The notes below the pieces were generated by a model. It worked only from the letters and a program-made list of their open reading frames with translations, was not told the origin of the DNA and ran no database searches. Of a stretch of 64,000 nucleotides of DNA, positions 37,026-46,327 are shown piece by piece. The translations under genes were made by a program, and so were the position numbers. Each line of letters begins with the position of its first letter. Positions within the stretch are counted from its first letter, which is position 1. The stretch is taken from contig NZ_JACHXD010000007.1 in NCBI RefSeq assembly GCF_014191875.1, forward strand, positions 124,001 through 188,000, read 5' to 3'. The stretch is from Pseudoduganella violacea. GTDB lineage: Bacteria; Pseudomonadota; Gammaproteobacteria; Burkholderiales; Burkholderiaceae_D.

Positions 37026-38621
37026 CAGTTCCGGACGGCTGCGCGCCAGGGCCAGGCTGGTAGCGTCCATGCGGGCGGCGCATTGCTGCAGGTATTTGGC
37101 GGCGCCGGGCGCGCCGCCGCGTTCGGCCATGGCGAGCAGGCGGTAAGCCTGTTCCACATCGGCCGCCGCGCCCTGGCCCCACATGAACATCAGGCCGGCA
37201 TTCAGCTGGGCGCGGGCGTGACCCTGGCGCGCCGCTTTCAGATACCAGCCCAGCGCCGCGCCGAAGTCGCGCGGCAGCCCCTGGCCATTGTCGTAACGCA
37301 GGGCCAGCGTGAACTGGGCCAGGGTGTGGCCTTGCTCGGCGGCCTTGCGGTACCACTCGTTGGCGCGCACGGTGTCGGGCGCGGGGCCGGCTTCGTTGTC
37401 GAACAAGAGGCCCAGCATGTATTGGGCGGCGACGTAATCCTGTTCGGCCGCGCGCAGATACCAGCCCATGGCCTTGCGGTAGTCCTGCGGCACGCCCTGC
37501 CCCGCTTCGTAGCGCAGGCCGAGGTCGAACTGGGCGCGCAGGTGGCCCTGGTCGGCCGCTTTGCGGTACCAGAAGATCGCTTCCTGCTGGTCCTGCACCA
37601 CGCCCTGGCCGTTCTCGTATAGCGTGCCCAGATGGTGCTGGGCGGCGGGGAAACCTTGTTCGGCGGCGCGGCGGAACCACTGCTCGGCTTCCGCATAATC
37701 CTGCACCACGCCCTGGCCATGCGCATAGCGCAGGCCCAGATTGTTCTGGGCGGCGGCGTGGCCTTGCTCGGCGGCGCGGCGATACCATTGCAGCGCCTTT
37801 TGCTCGTCGCGCGGCACGCCGTGGCCGTTGTCGTAGATCAGACCGAGATTGAACTGCGAGCTGACGTGTTCCTGCTGCGCCGCCAGCGTGTACCACTTGA
37901 CGGCCTTTTCGCCGTCCTGGGCCACGCCCTCGCCCTTGTCGTAACGCAGGGCCAGGTTGAACTGGGCGGCGGCATAACCCTGCTCGGCCGCCTTGCGGAA
38001 CCAGGACAGCGCTTGCGCCGGGTCTTTCGCCACGCCCTGGCCATTCTCGTAGCGCAGGGCCAGGTTGAACTGGGCGCGCGCATAGCCTTGCTCGGCCGCC
38101 TTACGGTACCACATGATGGCCTGGCGGAAGTCCTGCGGCACGCCCTTGCCGGTGTCGTACATCATGCCCAGATTGTTCTGCGCGCCGGCGTCGCCCTGTT
38201 CGGCGGCCTTGCTGAACCAGTACATGGCGCGCTCGGTATTGGCTTCGATGCCCTGGCCCTTGGCATACAGCCAGCCCAGATTGTATTGGGCGGCGGCGTA
38301 GCCCTGTTCGGCCGCCAGCTGGTACCAGTGCGCCGCTTCCTGGTAATCGAGGTCGACGCCCTGGCCTTTCTGGTACATCACGCCCAGATTGTATTGCGCG
38401 TGTTCCAGGCCGGCGTTGGCGGCCTGGCGGTACCAGGCGGCCGCCAGCTCGAAATTCTGCTCCACGCCCTGGCCGTTGAAATACATGAAGCCCAGGCTGT
38501 GCTGGGCATTGGCCACGCCGCGTTCGGCCATGGCTTTCACGCGCAGGAATTCGGCGGAATAGGACGGTCCGCCCGCGCCTGCCGCTTTCTCGATGATGGG
38601 GCTGTGGATGGTGGTGGCCAT
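37011..38621 (-). CDS. Sel1-like (TPR-type) repeat protein
   Basis: 536 residues made of about thirteen 36-residue Sel1 repeats (pattern AQFNLGLRYENGQGV..D..QA..WYRKAAEQG) from about residue 27 to 505. It has no signal peptide, so it is probably a cytoplasmic scaffold. It begins 9 bases after the REC-PAS-GGDEF-EAL gene and is the third gene of a signalling operon. Sel1 proteins often mediate protein contacts in signalling, and the role here is inferred from that. Confidence 0.9.
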   Translation of the reverse strand: MATTIHSPIIEKAAGAGGPSYSAEFLRVKAMAERGVANAQHSLGFMYFNGQGVEQNFELAAAWYRQAANAGLEHAQYNLGVMYQKGQGVDLDYQEAAHWYQLAAEQGYAAAQYNLGWLYAKGQGIEANTERAMYWFSKAAEQGDAGAQNNLGMMYDTGKGVPQDFRQAIMWYRKAAEQGYARAQFNLALRYENGQGVAKDPAQALSWFRKAAEQGYAAAQFNLALRYDKGEGVAQDGEKAVKWYTLAAQQEHVSSQFNLGLIYDNGHGVPRDEQKALQWYRRAAEQGHAAAQNNLGLRYAHGQGVVQDYAEAEQWFRRAAEQGFPAAQHHLGTLYENGQGVVQDQQEAIFWYRKAADQGHLRAQFDLGLRYEAGQGVPQDYRKAMGWYLRAAEQDYVAAQYMLGLLFDNEAGPAPDTVRANEWYRKAAEQGHTLAQFTLALRYDNGQGLPRDFGAALGWYLKAARQGHARAQLNAGLMFMWGQGAAADVEQAYRLLAMAERGGAPGAAKYLQQCAARMDATSLALARSRPELLTLA

Positions 38622-38630
38622 GGCCTGAGC

Positions 38631-40901
38631 TTACGCCTGAATCGCCATCGGCGCCACCGCCGCGTCCAGCGCCGCGCCGCCCGGCAATGGCGCCAGCTTG
38701 TTCTGCGCCTGCAGCACGCTGATGAAGCTGTGCAGGCAGATCGGCCGGTGGTACAGATAGCCTTGCATGGTGGTGCAGCCGTTCGCTTCCAGGTAGCGTT
38801 CCTGGATCTCGGTCTCCACGCCTTCAGCCACCAGGTGCAGGCCCAGGCCGCGCGCGATCGAAATGATGGCCAGGATCACCGGATAGTGGCCGTTCTCGTC
38901 GTGGATCTCCTTGACGAAGCTTTGGTCGATCTTGATGGTGTGGATCGGGAAGCGGTGCAGATAGCTGAGCGAGGAATAGCCGGTGCCGAAATCGTCGATG
39001 GCGACCGAGACGCCGAGCTGGCACAGCTTGTTGAGCTGCTCGATGGCGTACTGCGGATTGCGGATGCAGATATTCTCGGTGATCTCGACTTCGATCTGGG
39101 CCGGCGAAATACCGTAGCGCGTCAGCGCGCCGCGCATCTTCTCAAAGAAGTCGCCGCGGTCCAGGTATTGCGGCGACAGGTTCAGCGACAGGCGGATCGC
39201 CTCGCCGCCGGCCGCGTTCCACAGCAGCAGGTCGCGGCACAGGGCGCCCAGCATCCAGTCCGAGATCGGCAACATCAAGCCATTTTCTTCGGCAAACGGC
39301 AGGAACTCGCCGGCCGACAACAGCCCGCGCTGCGGATGGTTCCAGCGCATCAAGCCTTCGGCGCCGATGATGCGGCCGGTCACCACATCGACCTGGGGCT
39401 GGTAATACATTTCCAGCTCGTTCTGTTCGAGCGCCTTGCGCAAGGCCTGCTCCAGCGCGATCTTCTGATGCGACACGTCGAGCATGGAGTTGTGATAGAA
39501 GCTGTGGCCGTTCTTGCCCAGCGCCTTGACCTGGTACATGGCGATGTCGGCATGGCGCAGCAGCTCGTCGATGGTTTCGCCGTCGCTCGGATAGATGGCG
39601 ATGCCGATGGAAGCCGAGATGTGCACCAGATGGCCATCGAGGTCGAAGGGCTTTTGCAGGCTTTCCAGGAATTTCTCGGCGATGGCCTTGGCGTCGGCGC
39701 GGTCGCGCAGCTCGGGCAGCACGATAGTGAATTCGTCGCCGCCCTGGCGCGCCAGGGTATCGCCCTTGCGCAGGCAATCCTTCAGGCGCAACGCGGCCTG
39801 CTGCAGCAGCTCGTCGCCCTTGACGTGGCCCAGGGTATCGTTGACCAGCTTGAAGCGGTCCAGGTCGACGAACATCACGGCCAGCTCGGTGAGCTTGCGC
39901 TTGGCCTGGATCACGGCCAGGCCCAGGCGGTCCTTGAACAGCATGCGGTTCGGCAGGTCGGTCAGGATGTCGTGGTAGGCCTGATAGGAGATGACTTCCT
40001 CGGCGCGCTTGCGGTCGGTGATGTCGCGCGCCACGCCATAGGTGCCGAAGAATTCGTGGCGCTTGACCTCGTGGTCGGGCAGGTGCATGCCGATGGCGTT
40101 GAGCGATATCGTCATCAGTGTGTTGTTGAAGGTGCGCTCGGCGCCGCCGCCGCCCTTGCACTTCAGGCGCAGTTCGACATTGCGCGAGGCGCGCTCGTCG
40201 ACGCGGCGCTCGTTGAACACATAGCGCGCGCGCTCCAGGTCTTCGTCGTGCACCAGGATGGAGTAGTGCTTGCCGAGCAGCTCTTCGCGCGTGTAGCCGA
40301 GCAGCTGGTAGGCGCGGTCGTTGACGAAGGTGAAGTGGCCTTCGTGGTTCAGGGTGTAGATGATGTCGGGCGAGCTGTCCACCAGGTAGCGGTACATCTT
40401 TTCCGAGTTTTCCAGGCGCGAGGCGATGCGCTCGTTGTCCACCGCCAGGCGGCGCTTCTGCAGCGCGTTCTCCACGGTCTTGAGCAGCTCTTCGCGGCTG
40501 TAAGGCTTGCGCAGATAATCGTAGGCGCCGCGCTTCAAGGCGCCGATGGCGGCCTCGATGCCGACGTCGCCGCTCATCACGATCACGTCGCTGCCGATGC
40601 CGCGCGCGTTCATGAAGTCCATGATCTCGTGGCCGCTCATATCGGGCAGGCGCAGGTCGAGCAGGACCAGGTCGAACTGCAGGCGGTTCAGCTGCGCCAG
40701 CGCTTCGCTGCCGCAAGTGGCCGTCACCAGCTGGTAGTCGCGGTCGCGCAGCAGCTCGTACAGCGAGGACAGCAGGCGCGGTTCGTCGTCCACCAGCAGC
40801 AGGCGCGGCGAATAGTCGGGACAGAGCGGCAGCGGATGGCCGGCATCGGCGATGGTGGGCGGGTGCGGCGGGCTGGCGGGGATAGGCGGCGTCGTGCTCA
40901 T
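38631..40901 (-). CDS. Response regulator with PAS, GGDEF and EAL domains
   Basis: 756 residues. The receiver domain (about 33-150) has the phosphoacceptor Asp in VLLDLRLPDMSG and Lys in YLRKPYS. A PAS domain (about 165-300) follows. The GGDEF domain (LARQGGDEFTIVLPE) has an intact active site and a product-inhibition RxxD (RKGD) five residues before it. The EAL domain carries EGL instead of EAL. It should synthesise and perhaps degrade cyclic di-GMP. The histidine kinase gene ends 7 bases upstream, making it the likely phosphodonor. Confidence 0.94.
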   Translation of the reverse strand: MSTTPPIPASPPHPPTIADAGHPLPLCPDYSPRLLLVDDEPRLLSSLYELLRDRDYQLVTATCGSEALAQLNRLQFDLVLLDLRLPDMSGHEIMDFMNARGIGSDVIVMSGDVGIEAAIGALKRGAYDYLRKPYSREELLKTVENALQKRRLAVDNERIASRLENSEKMYRYLVDSSPDIIYTLNHEGHFTFVNDRAYQLLGYTREELLGKHYSILVHDEDLERARYVFNERRVDERASRNVELRLKCKGGGGAERTFNNTLMTISLNAIGMHLPDHEVKRHEFFGTYGVARDITDRKRAEEVISYQAYHDILTDLPNRMLFKDRLGLAVIQAKRKLTELAVMFVDLDRFKLVNDTLGHVKGDELLQQAALRLKDCLRKGDTLARQGGDEFTIVLPELRDRADAKAIAEKFLESLQKPFDLDGHLVHISASIGIAIYPSDGETIDELLRHADIAMYQVKALGKNGHSFYHNSMLDVSHQKIALEQALRKALEQNELEMYYQPQVDVVTGRIIGAEGLMRWNHPQRGLLSAGEFLPFAEENGLMLPISDWMLGALCRDLLLWNAAGGEAIRLSLNLSPQYLDRGDFFEKMRGALTRYGISPAQIEVEITENICIRNPQYAIEQLNKLCQLGVSVAIDDFGTGYSSLSYLHRFPIHTIKIDQSFVKEIHDENGHYPVILAIISIARGLGLHLVAEGVETEIQERYLEANGCTTMQGYLYHRPICLHSFISVLQAQNKLAPLPGGAALDAAVAPMAIQA

Positions 40902-40908
40902 CGTTGTC

Positions 40909-43068
40909 TCAAACGGAGTCCATTACCCGTGCCGGTACGCTGGCGGTCTGGCTGGCGCTGCCACGGGCGGGCAGCAGGATTTCAAAGGAAGTGCCGGTCT
41001 TGCCGCTGCGGCAGGTGATCATGCCGTCCAGCTTCTTGACCAGGCTGTGAACAATGGCGAGGCCCAGGCCATGGTGCTTGCCCTCCTTGGTGCTGTGCAC
41101 CGGGGAGAACAGATTGGCCAGCACCTCGGGCGCCAGTCCGGGGCCGCTGTCGGCCACCACCAGCTCCACATACAGGCGGCGCTCGCGGTTGACGTAGCCG
41201 CGGTTGCTGATCTCGATCTTGCCGCCCTGGGGCTGGGCTTCGACCGCGTTTTTAATGAGGTTGACCAGGATCTGCTTGAGCAGGTCGGCCTCGCCCTCGA
41301 TCTCGTTCGGCTCTTCCTGCATGCGCAACAGGATCTGCACCGAGGGCGGCACGAAATCGGTGGCGCGGAACAGGCGCAGCACGTCCTCGGCCACGCGGCC
41401 GATATGGGTGACGCTGCTGGCGTCGCTCGGCTGCAGGTCGGCCAAGCCGTTGATCAGGTGGCCGACGCGGTCGATTTCCTCATTGAGGATGGACATTTCG
41501 CTGACCACGGGTTCGCGCCGCGCCAGTTTGCTGTCCAGCACCGACAGGTAGTTCTTGATGATGGACAACGGGTTGTTCACCTCATGCACCACGCGGCGCG
41601 AGGCTTCGCGGTATTCCTCGGCCACATGGGCGATCTGGCGCCGCGCGTGGCCGCGTTCGGAGAGCGCCGTTTCCAGCGCGGCGGCGGCCTGGTTGCCGAA
41701 GGCTTGCAGGAAGCGCTCGCGCTTCTGGTAGCTCGGCAGCTGCCAGGCGGCGGCGCCGCCCACCAGCACGCCCAGGCAGCGCTGGCCGGCCACCAGCGGC
41801 AGGCAGACCATGCTTTCCGAGCCGAGCAGGCGGAACAACTGCTCTTCGGCGATGCTCAATTCCGGCGCGTTGCGCGCGGCCAGGATCTGGCGCCGCTCCT
41901 GGGCCGCCTGCACCACCAAGCCGCCCTTGTTGAGCGGGATGGACAGCTCGCTCAAGCGCTGCTGGTGCTCGCCGGCGACCACGCCGACCAGGGCATGGCC
42001 GGTGGGATTTTCCAGCAGCACCAGGGCGGCGTCGAAATCGAAGAGGATGCGGGCCGAGCGCGTGATCGCCGCCAGCATGCTGGTTTCGCCCTGCTGGCGC
42101 GCGAAGGTCTGGCCCATTTCGGACACCAGCACCATATTGCGCACCTCTTCCGACAGGCGCTGCTGCACCGGGTCGGGCGGCGGCGGCGCGTAGGCCGGCG
42201 GGCTGACGATGGCGTCGGCGCCACTGAGGTCGATGCCCAGGTAATCGGCCGAACGCTGCACCTGGCGCGCGGCGGCCTTGCAGATGGCGGCCAGTTCCTC
42301 GTCCGGCACGCCGCACAGGCGGCCGGCGTCGCCGATGGCGGCCGGCTCGTTGATATTGGCGCACAGGAGATGGGCCAGGCGCACGATGCGGATCAGGGGA
42401 TGGGCCGCTTCCAGGCGCGCCACCGGTTCGTGGTGATACAGCACGCTATCGGCCAGGAAGGAATCGAGGTTCCAACGCTCGACCAGCCAGGCGCCCGCCT
42501 CGGTGTGGGTGATTTCCAGGGTGCGCTGTTCGACGGCGCACAATTCCTCGTCGTCGCGCGCGGTGAAATTGAAGGCGTATTCGCGGGGCGCCGTGGCCAA
42601 GAGGGCGAGGCGGCCGACATTGTGCAGCAGGCCGGCCAGATAGGCTTCTTCCACATGGGGATAAGCCATCTGCTTGGCGATGTCGCGCGCGATCACGGCC
42701 GTGGTCAGCGAGCCTTGCCAGAAGCAGCGCAGGTCGGTGCTGCCCGAATGCGGGAAGTTATTGAAGGTCTGGAACACCGATTCGCTGATGACCAGGGTCT
42801 TGATCATGTCGGTGCCGAGCGACACCAGGGACTGCTCCAGGCTCACCGTGCGGCTGTTGCGGTGGTAGGCCGAGCTGTTGGCGACCGACAGGATCTTGCT
42901 GGTCATGCCGGCATCCTTGGCGATCAGCGCAGCCAGCTCCGGCATGCCGGCGTCGTCGGCTTGCAGGTGCTCGATCAGCTTGAGCAGGATCTGCGGCATG
43001 GCAGGCAGCCGCGCGACCAGTAAGCGATTGCGAATGTCGTTATCGGGTTGGTGCATCGTATCAAGCAT
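40909..43068 (-). CDS. HDOD-GAF sensor histidine kinase
   Basis: 719 residues. The HDOD domain is N-terminal (about 20-215; LPAMPQILLKLIEHL, AKDAGMTSKILSVANSSAYH). A GAF domain sits at about 300-460. The HisKA domain has its phosphoaccepting His in RRVVHEVNNPLSIIKNYLSV, followed by an HATPase domain (NLIKNAVEAQ, GLGLAIVHSLVKKL). No membrane spans are seen, so it is a cytoplasmic sensor. It is first gene of the operon with the REC-PAS-GGDEF-EAL regulator and Sel1 protein. Confidence 0.93.
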   Translation of the reverse strand: MLDTMHQPDNDIRNRLLVARLPAMPQILLKLIEHLQADDAGMPELAALIAKDAGMTSKILSVANSSAYHRNSRTVSLEQSLVSLGTDMIKTLVISESVFQTFNNFPHSGSTDLRCFWQGSLTTAVIARDIAKQMAYPHVEEAYLAGLLHNVGRLALLATAPREYAFNFTARDDEELCAVEQRTLEITHTEAGAWLVERWNLDSFLADSVLYHHEPVARLEAAHPLIRIVRLAHLLCANINEPAAIGDAGRLCGVPDEELAAICKAAARQVQRSADYLGIDLSGADAIVSPPAYAPPPPDPVQQRLSEEVRNMVLVSEMGQTFARQQGETSMLAAITRSARILFDFDAALVLLENPTGHALVGVVAGEHQQRLSELSIPLNKGGLVVQAAQERRQILAARNAPELSIAEEQLFRLLGSESMVCLPLVAGQRCLGVLVGGAAAWQLPSYQKRERFLQAFGNQAAAALETALSERGHARRQIAHVAEEYREASRRVVHEVNNPLSIIKNYLSVLDSKLARREPVVSEMSILNEEIDRVGHLINGLADLQPSDASSVTHIGRVAEDVLRLFRATDFVPPSVQILLRMQEEPNEIEGEADLLKQILVNLIKNAVEAQPQGGKIEISNRGYVNRERRLYVELVVADSGPGLAPEVLANLFSPVHSTKEGKHHGLGLAIVHSLVKKLDGMITCRSGKTGTSFEILLPARGSASQTASVPARVMDSV

Positions 43069-43189
43069 TGCCGCCAGTTAACGTAGTCCAGAGAATGAAA
43101 CGTGGTATACCCGTGCGCCGAAATTATCCAAGGATAAATGTATCATAACTTATTAGCAAGAAAAATTTCCTACTAATATTTTCCTGTGG

Positions 43190-44482
43190 TTAAGAGTGTT
43201 GTACCGGATGGGCTGATAGCATGCGCCGGTATAGGCGCGCCGTCAACCACAAAGCCAAGGACGTAACCGCAAATAACAATTGCCCAATGGCAATTAGTAA
43301 CAAGGAATGCGACACCAGCGGCGCCACCACCCCGGCCACCACGGCGCCCAGCAAGGTGCTGGCAAACGATTGGCAGGAGGCGGCCGTGCCGCGGATATGC
43401 GGGAACAGGTCGAGCGCCAGCAGGGTGGCCGCGGGCGCCACCACCGACATGCCGAAGGTGTACACGAAGAGCGGCAGCATGCTCCACGGCAGGGCCGGCG
43501 GCAGCCACAGATGGTAGGCCACATTCACGCTGGCCGCCGCGATCAGGCAAGCGAAGCCGAGGCCGATCTGGCGCGCAAAGCTGATACGGCCGACGATGCG
43601 GTTGGCCGCCAGCGCGCCCAGGAAGATACCGGACACAGCCGGAATGAACAGCCAGCCGAACTGATGCGGCCCCAGGCCCAGCTGGCTGGGCAGGGCTTCC
43701 GGCGCCGAGGTGATACAAATGAACAGGCCGGCGAAATTGAAGGCCACCACGCCCGATTTGAGCAGGAAAGGCGGCGAACCGAGCACGCTGGCATAGCTGT
43801 GCAGCAGGAAGCGTGGATTGAAAGGCTGGCGCTGGGCCGGCGGCAGGGTTTCCGGCAGGCGGCGGTAGCAGACGATGAACAGCAACACCGTATATATCAG
43901 CAGGGCCAGGAAGATGGTGCGCCAGTCGAAGGCGGTCACGATCAGGCCGCCCAGGATCGGGGCCACGGCGGGCGCGATCGAGAAGATCATCGTCACCAGC
44001 GACAGCAGGCGGGCCGCCGCCGCGTCGGCATACAGGTCGCGGATGATGGCGCGCCCCACCACCACGCCCGCCCCGGCCGACAAGCCTTGCACGATGCGGA
44101 AGAACCACAGGTATTCGACGCTGTGGGCGGCGGCGCAGCCGATGGTGCCCAGGGCAAACGCCACCAGGCCCACCAGGATCACATTGCGGCGGCCGAAGGC
44201 GTCCGACAGCGCGCCATGCCACAGCACCATCAGCGCGAACGCGGCCATATAGGCACTCAGGCTTTGCTGCACCTGCAGCGGCGTCGCTTTCAGGCTGGAC
44301 TGGATCGCCGGGAAGGCCGGCAGGTAGGCGTCGATGCTGAACGGTCCCAGCATCGACAGGCCGGCCAGCACGGCGGCCAGCGCCGCCGGCGCCAGCGGCG
44401 CGCGCTGGCGCGGCTCGGATGGCGGCACCGGCTGCACCGGGTCGGGCGGCAGGGTGGGCGGGGGATTCGGGTTGGGGAACAT
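43190..44482 (-). CDS. Bcr/CflA-family MFS drug exporter
   Basis: 430 residues. A Pro-rich N-terminal tail precedes 12 membrane spans. The Bcr/CflA signature runs from MLGPFSIDAYLPAFPAIQ to GALSDAFGRRNVIL (MFS motif A). It is an inner-membrane proton-driven exporter, bicyclomycin- or chloramphenicol-like in family terms; the substrate is unknown. GGAG lies 8 bases before the ATG. It follows the RNA methyltransferase gene by 87 bases holding two GC hairpins. Confidence 0.92.
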   Translation of the reverse strand: MFPNPNPPPTLPPDPVQPVPPSEPRQRAPLAPAALAAVLAGLSMLGPFSIDAYLPAFPAIQSSLKATPLQVQQSLSAYMAAFALMVLWHGALSDAFGRRNVILVGLVAFALGTIGCAAAHSVEYLWFFRIVQGLSAGAGVVVGRAIIRDLYADAAAARLLSLVTMIFSIAPAVAPILGGLIVTAFDWRTIFLALLIYTVLLFIVCYRRLPETLPPAQRQPFNPRFLLHSYASVLGSPPFLLKSGVVAFNFAGLFICITSAPEALPSQLGLGPHQFGWLFIPAVSGIFLGALAANRIVGRISFARQIGLGFACLIAAASVNVAYHLWLPPALPWSMLPLFVYTFGMSVVAPAATLLALDLFPHIRGTAASCQSFASTLLGAVVAGVVAPLVSHSLLLIAIGQLLFAVTSLALWLTARLYRRMLSAHPVQHS

Positions 44483-44509
44483 CGGCTTTACTCCGGCTCT
44501 GGAACAGGG

Positions 44510-44556
44510 GCGGCGGAACGAGTCCGCCGCCGGATGCGCCGCAGCCGATGCGGCGC
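44510..44556 (-). other. Tandem GC hairpins between RNA methyltransferase and MFS genes
   Basis: GGCGGCGGA/TCCGCCGCC (44510-44532) and GCGCCGCA/TGCGGCGC (44536-44556) can each fold. There is no U-run, so neither is a convincing intrinsic terminator. They may stabilise or attenuate the transcript. Confidence 0.4.
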
Positions 44557-44569
44557 GCTACAACAGGAC

Positions 44570-45805
44570 TTACTCCGCCTTGGGCGCGGGCGCGGCAGCG
44601 GCGGCGTCGGTCTTCGGCTTGGCTTCCTCGCGGCGGTTGAAGCCGGCCACCATATCGAAGCGGAACAGGCGGCATTCCAGGGCGCCGTTGAAGAATGGCG
44701 TCTTGCGCGATTCCTTCAGGCGCAGCATCTTGGGCAGGCCCAGGTCGGCGGTGAACAGATAGGCGGTCCAGCCGGCGAAACGCTGCTTGAGCGTGGAACT
44801 GAAATCGGCGTAGAACGATTTCGCCAGATCGTCCTCGGCCAGGGTGCTGTCGCCGCGCACGCCGATCCGCTCGCCGTAGGGCGGGTTGGTCAGCATGATG
44901 CCCGGCTGCGCGCTCGGCGCCTGCACCTGCTGCGCCTCGATCTGCTTGAGCGGCACCTCGAACAGGATGCCGGCGCTGCGCAGATTGTGGCGCGTCATGG
45001 CCACCATATCGCCCGAGATGTCGGAGCCGAAGATGGTCGGCTCGGCCGGCAGCGGATTGGGCTTGATGGCGGCCTTCATCGCCTGCCATGGGGCGGGGTC
45101 GAAGTCGTGGAATTTCTCGAAGGCGAAACGGCGCCGCGCGCCGGGCGGCACGCCCTGCACCATCTGCGCCGCTTCGCACAGGATGGTGCCGGAGCCGCAC
45201 ATTGGGTCGAACAGGGGCACGCCCGGCTTCCAGCCCGAAACGCGCAGCAGGCCGGCGGCCAGGTTTTCGCGCAGCGGGGCGTCGCCGGTCTCATTGCGCC
45301 AGCCGCGCTTGAACAGGGCTTCGCCCGAGGTGTCCAGATAGATGATGAACTGGCGCTGGTCGAGGAAGCCGGCGATGCGCATATCCGGCTCGCGCGTGTT
45401 GACCGATGGGCGCTTGCCGTACATATCGCGGAAACGGTCGCAGATGGCGTCCTTGATCTTCAGCGTGGTGAATTCGATGCTTTTCAGCGGCGACTTGATG
45501 GCGGTGACGTCGACGCGGATGGTGTGGTCCACGCCGAACCATTCTTCCCAGGGCTGGGCCAGCACCAGGTCGTAGATGTCGTTTTCGTTCTGATAGTGGC
45601 AGACGCCCATGCGCATCAGCACGCGCGACGCGATGCGCGAATGCAGGTTGATGCGGTAGGCGTCGTACAGGTCGCCCGAGCAGTGCACGCCGCCCGGCAC
45701 CTGATTGTGCACTTTGAGCGTGGCGCTGCTTTGGGCGATCTCGCCCAGTTCCTCGGCCAGCGCCGCTTCCATGCCGCGTGGGCAGGGACAGAAATAAGAA
45801 GTCAT
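44570..45805 (-). CDS. THUMP-containing SAM-dependent RNA methyltransferase (RlmL-N/Trm14-like)
   Basis: 411 residues. A THUMP RNA-binding region (about 50-160) is followed by the methyltransferase core with FDPMCGSGTILCEAAQM (SAM site) and catalytic NPPYGERIG. This corresponds to the N-terminal half of Escherichia coli RlmL, which makes m2G2445 in 23S rRNA. As a stand-alone enzyme its exact base is inferred. An Ala/Lys-rich tail ends the protein. Confidence 0.9.
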   Translation of the reverse strand: MTSYFCPCPRGMEAALAEELGEIAQSSATLKVHNQVPGGVHCSGDLYDAYRINLHSRIASRVLMRMGVCHYQNENDIYDLVLAQPWEEWFGVDHTIRVDVTAIKSPLKSIEFTTLKIKDAICDRFRDMYGKRPSVNTREPDMRIAGFLDQRQFIIYLDTSGEALFKRGWRNETGDAPLRENLAAGLLRVSGWKPGVPLFDPMCGSGTILCEAAQMVQGVPPGARRRFAFEKFHDFDPAPWQAMKAAIKPNPLPAEPTIFGSDISGDMVAMTRHNLRSAGILFEVPLKQIEAQQVQAPSAQPGIMLTNPPYGERIGVRGDSTLAEDDLAKSFYADFSSTLKQRFAGWTAYLFTADLGLPKMLRLKESRKTPFFNGALECRLFRFDMVAGFNRREEAKPKTDAAAAAPAPKAE

Positions 45806-45860
45806 AAGGTGTACCCTTTATCCGTTGAGTGAAAAGCGGACGGCCGCTGCCGCCCACCGC

Positions 45861-46289
45861 TTAAAATGGTTTGACCACCACCAGGATGGTGACGGCCAGC
45901 AGCAGCAGCACCGGCACTTCGTTGAACCAGCGATACCATTTGTGGTCGCGCTGATTGACGCCGCGCTCGAATTTTTTCAGCAGCGAGCCGCAGGCGTGGT
46001 GGTAGCCGACGATCAGCAGCACCAGCGTGAGCTTGGCGTGCAGCCAGCCGGGCAGCTTGAATTGCTCGCCGCCGCCGTATTGCAGCCACACCAGCCAGGC
46101 GCCGAACACCAGGGCCGGCAAGGCCAGCATGGTGGTGAAGCGGTACAGCTTGCGCGCCATCAGCAGCAGGCGCTCGCGCGCCGGCCCCTCGCCTTCCATC
46201 GCCAGATTGACGAAGATGCGCGGCAGGTAGAACAGGCCGGCGAACCAGGAGGCGATGAAGACGATGTGCAGGGCTTTGATCCAGAGCAT
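45861..46289 (-). CDS. hemJ: Protoporphyrinogen IX oxidase HemJ-like membrane protein
   Basis: 142 residues, four membrane spans. The family signature is at the start (IKALHIVFIASWFAGLFYLP, with the conserved His8) and end (RWFNEVPVLLLLAVTILVVV). HemJ oxidises protoporphyrinogen IX in heme synthesis; members are often labelled CopD-like. With hemH at 7330 it suggests a HemJ-type heme pathway. It lies 38 bases downstream of proA. Confidence 0.8.
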   Translation of the reverse strand: MLWIKALHIVFIASWFAGLFYLPRIFVNLAMEGEGPARERLLLMARKLYRFTTMLALPALVFGAWLVWLQYGGGEQFKLPGWLHAKLTLVLLIVGYHHACGSLLKKFERGVNQRDHKWYRWFNEVPVLLLLAVTILVVVKPF

Positions 46290-46327
46290 GGCTTTCCTTG
46301 AGGCGTTGGGTGGGCTTGCTTGCGTGG

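Noticed and set aside
37632-41018. 1128-codon open frame on the plus strand across the Sel1 and GGDEF-EAL genes
   Set aside because: It is antisense to two genes with unmistakable domains. The high GC content removes stops from the opposite strand, and the translation is His/Gln/Val/Ala noise without motifs.
43173-45200. 675-codon minus-strand frame overlapping the MFS and methyltransferase genes
   Set aside because: Runs out of frame through two well-supported genes on the same strand; Arg/Ala/Pro-rich and motif-free.
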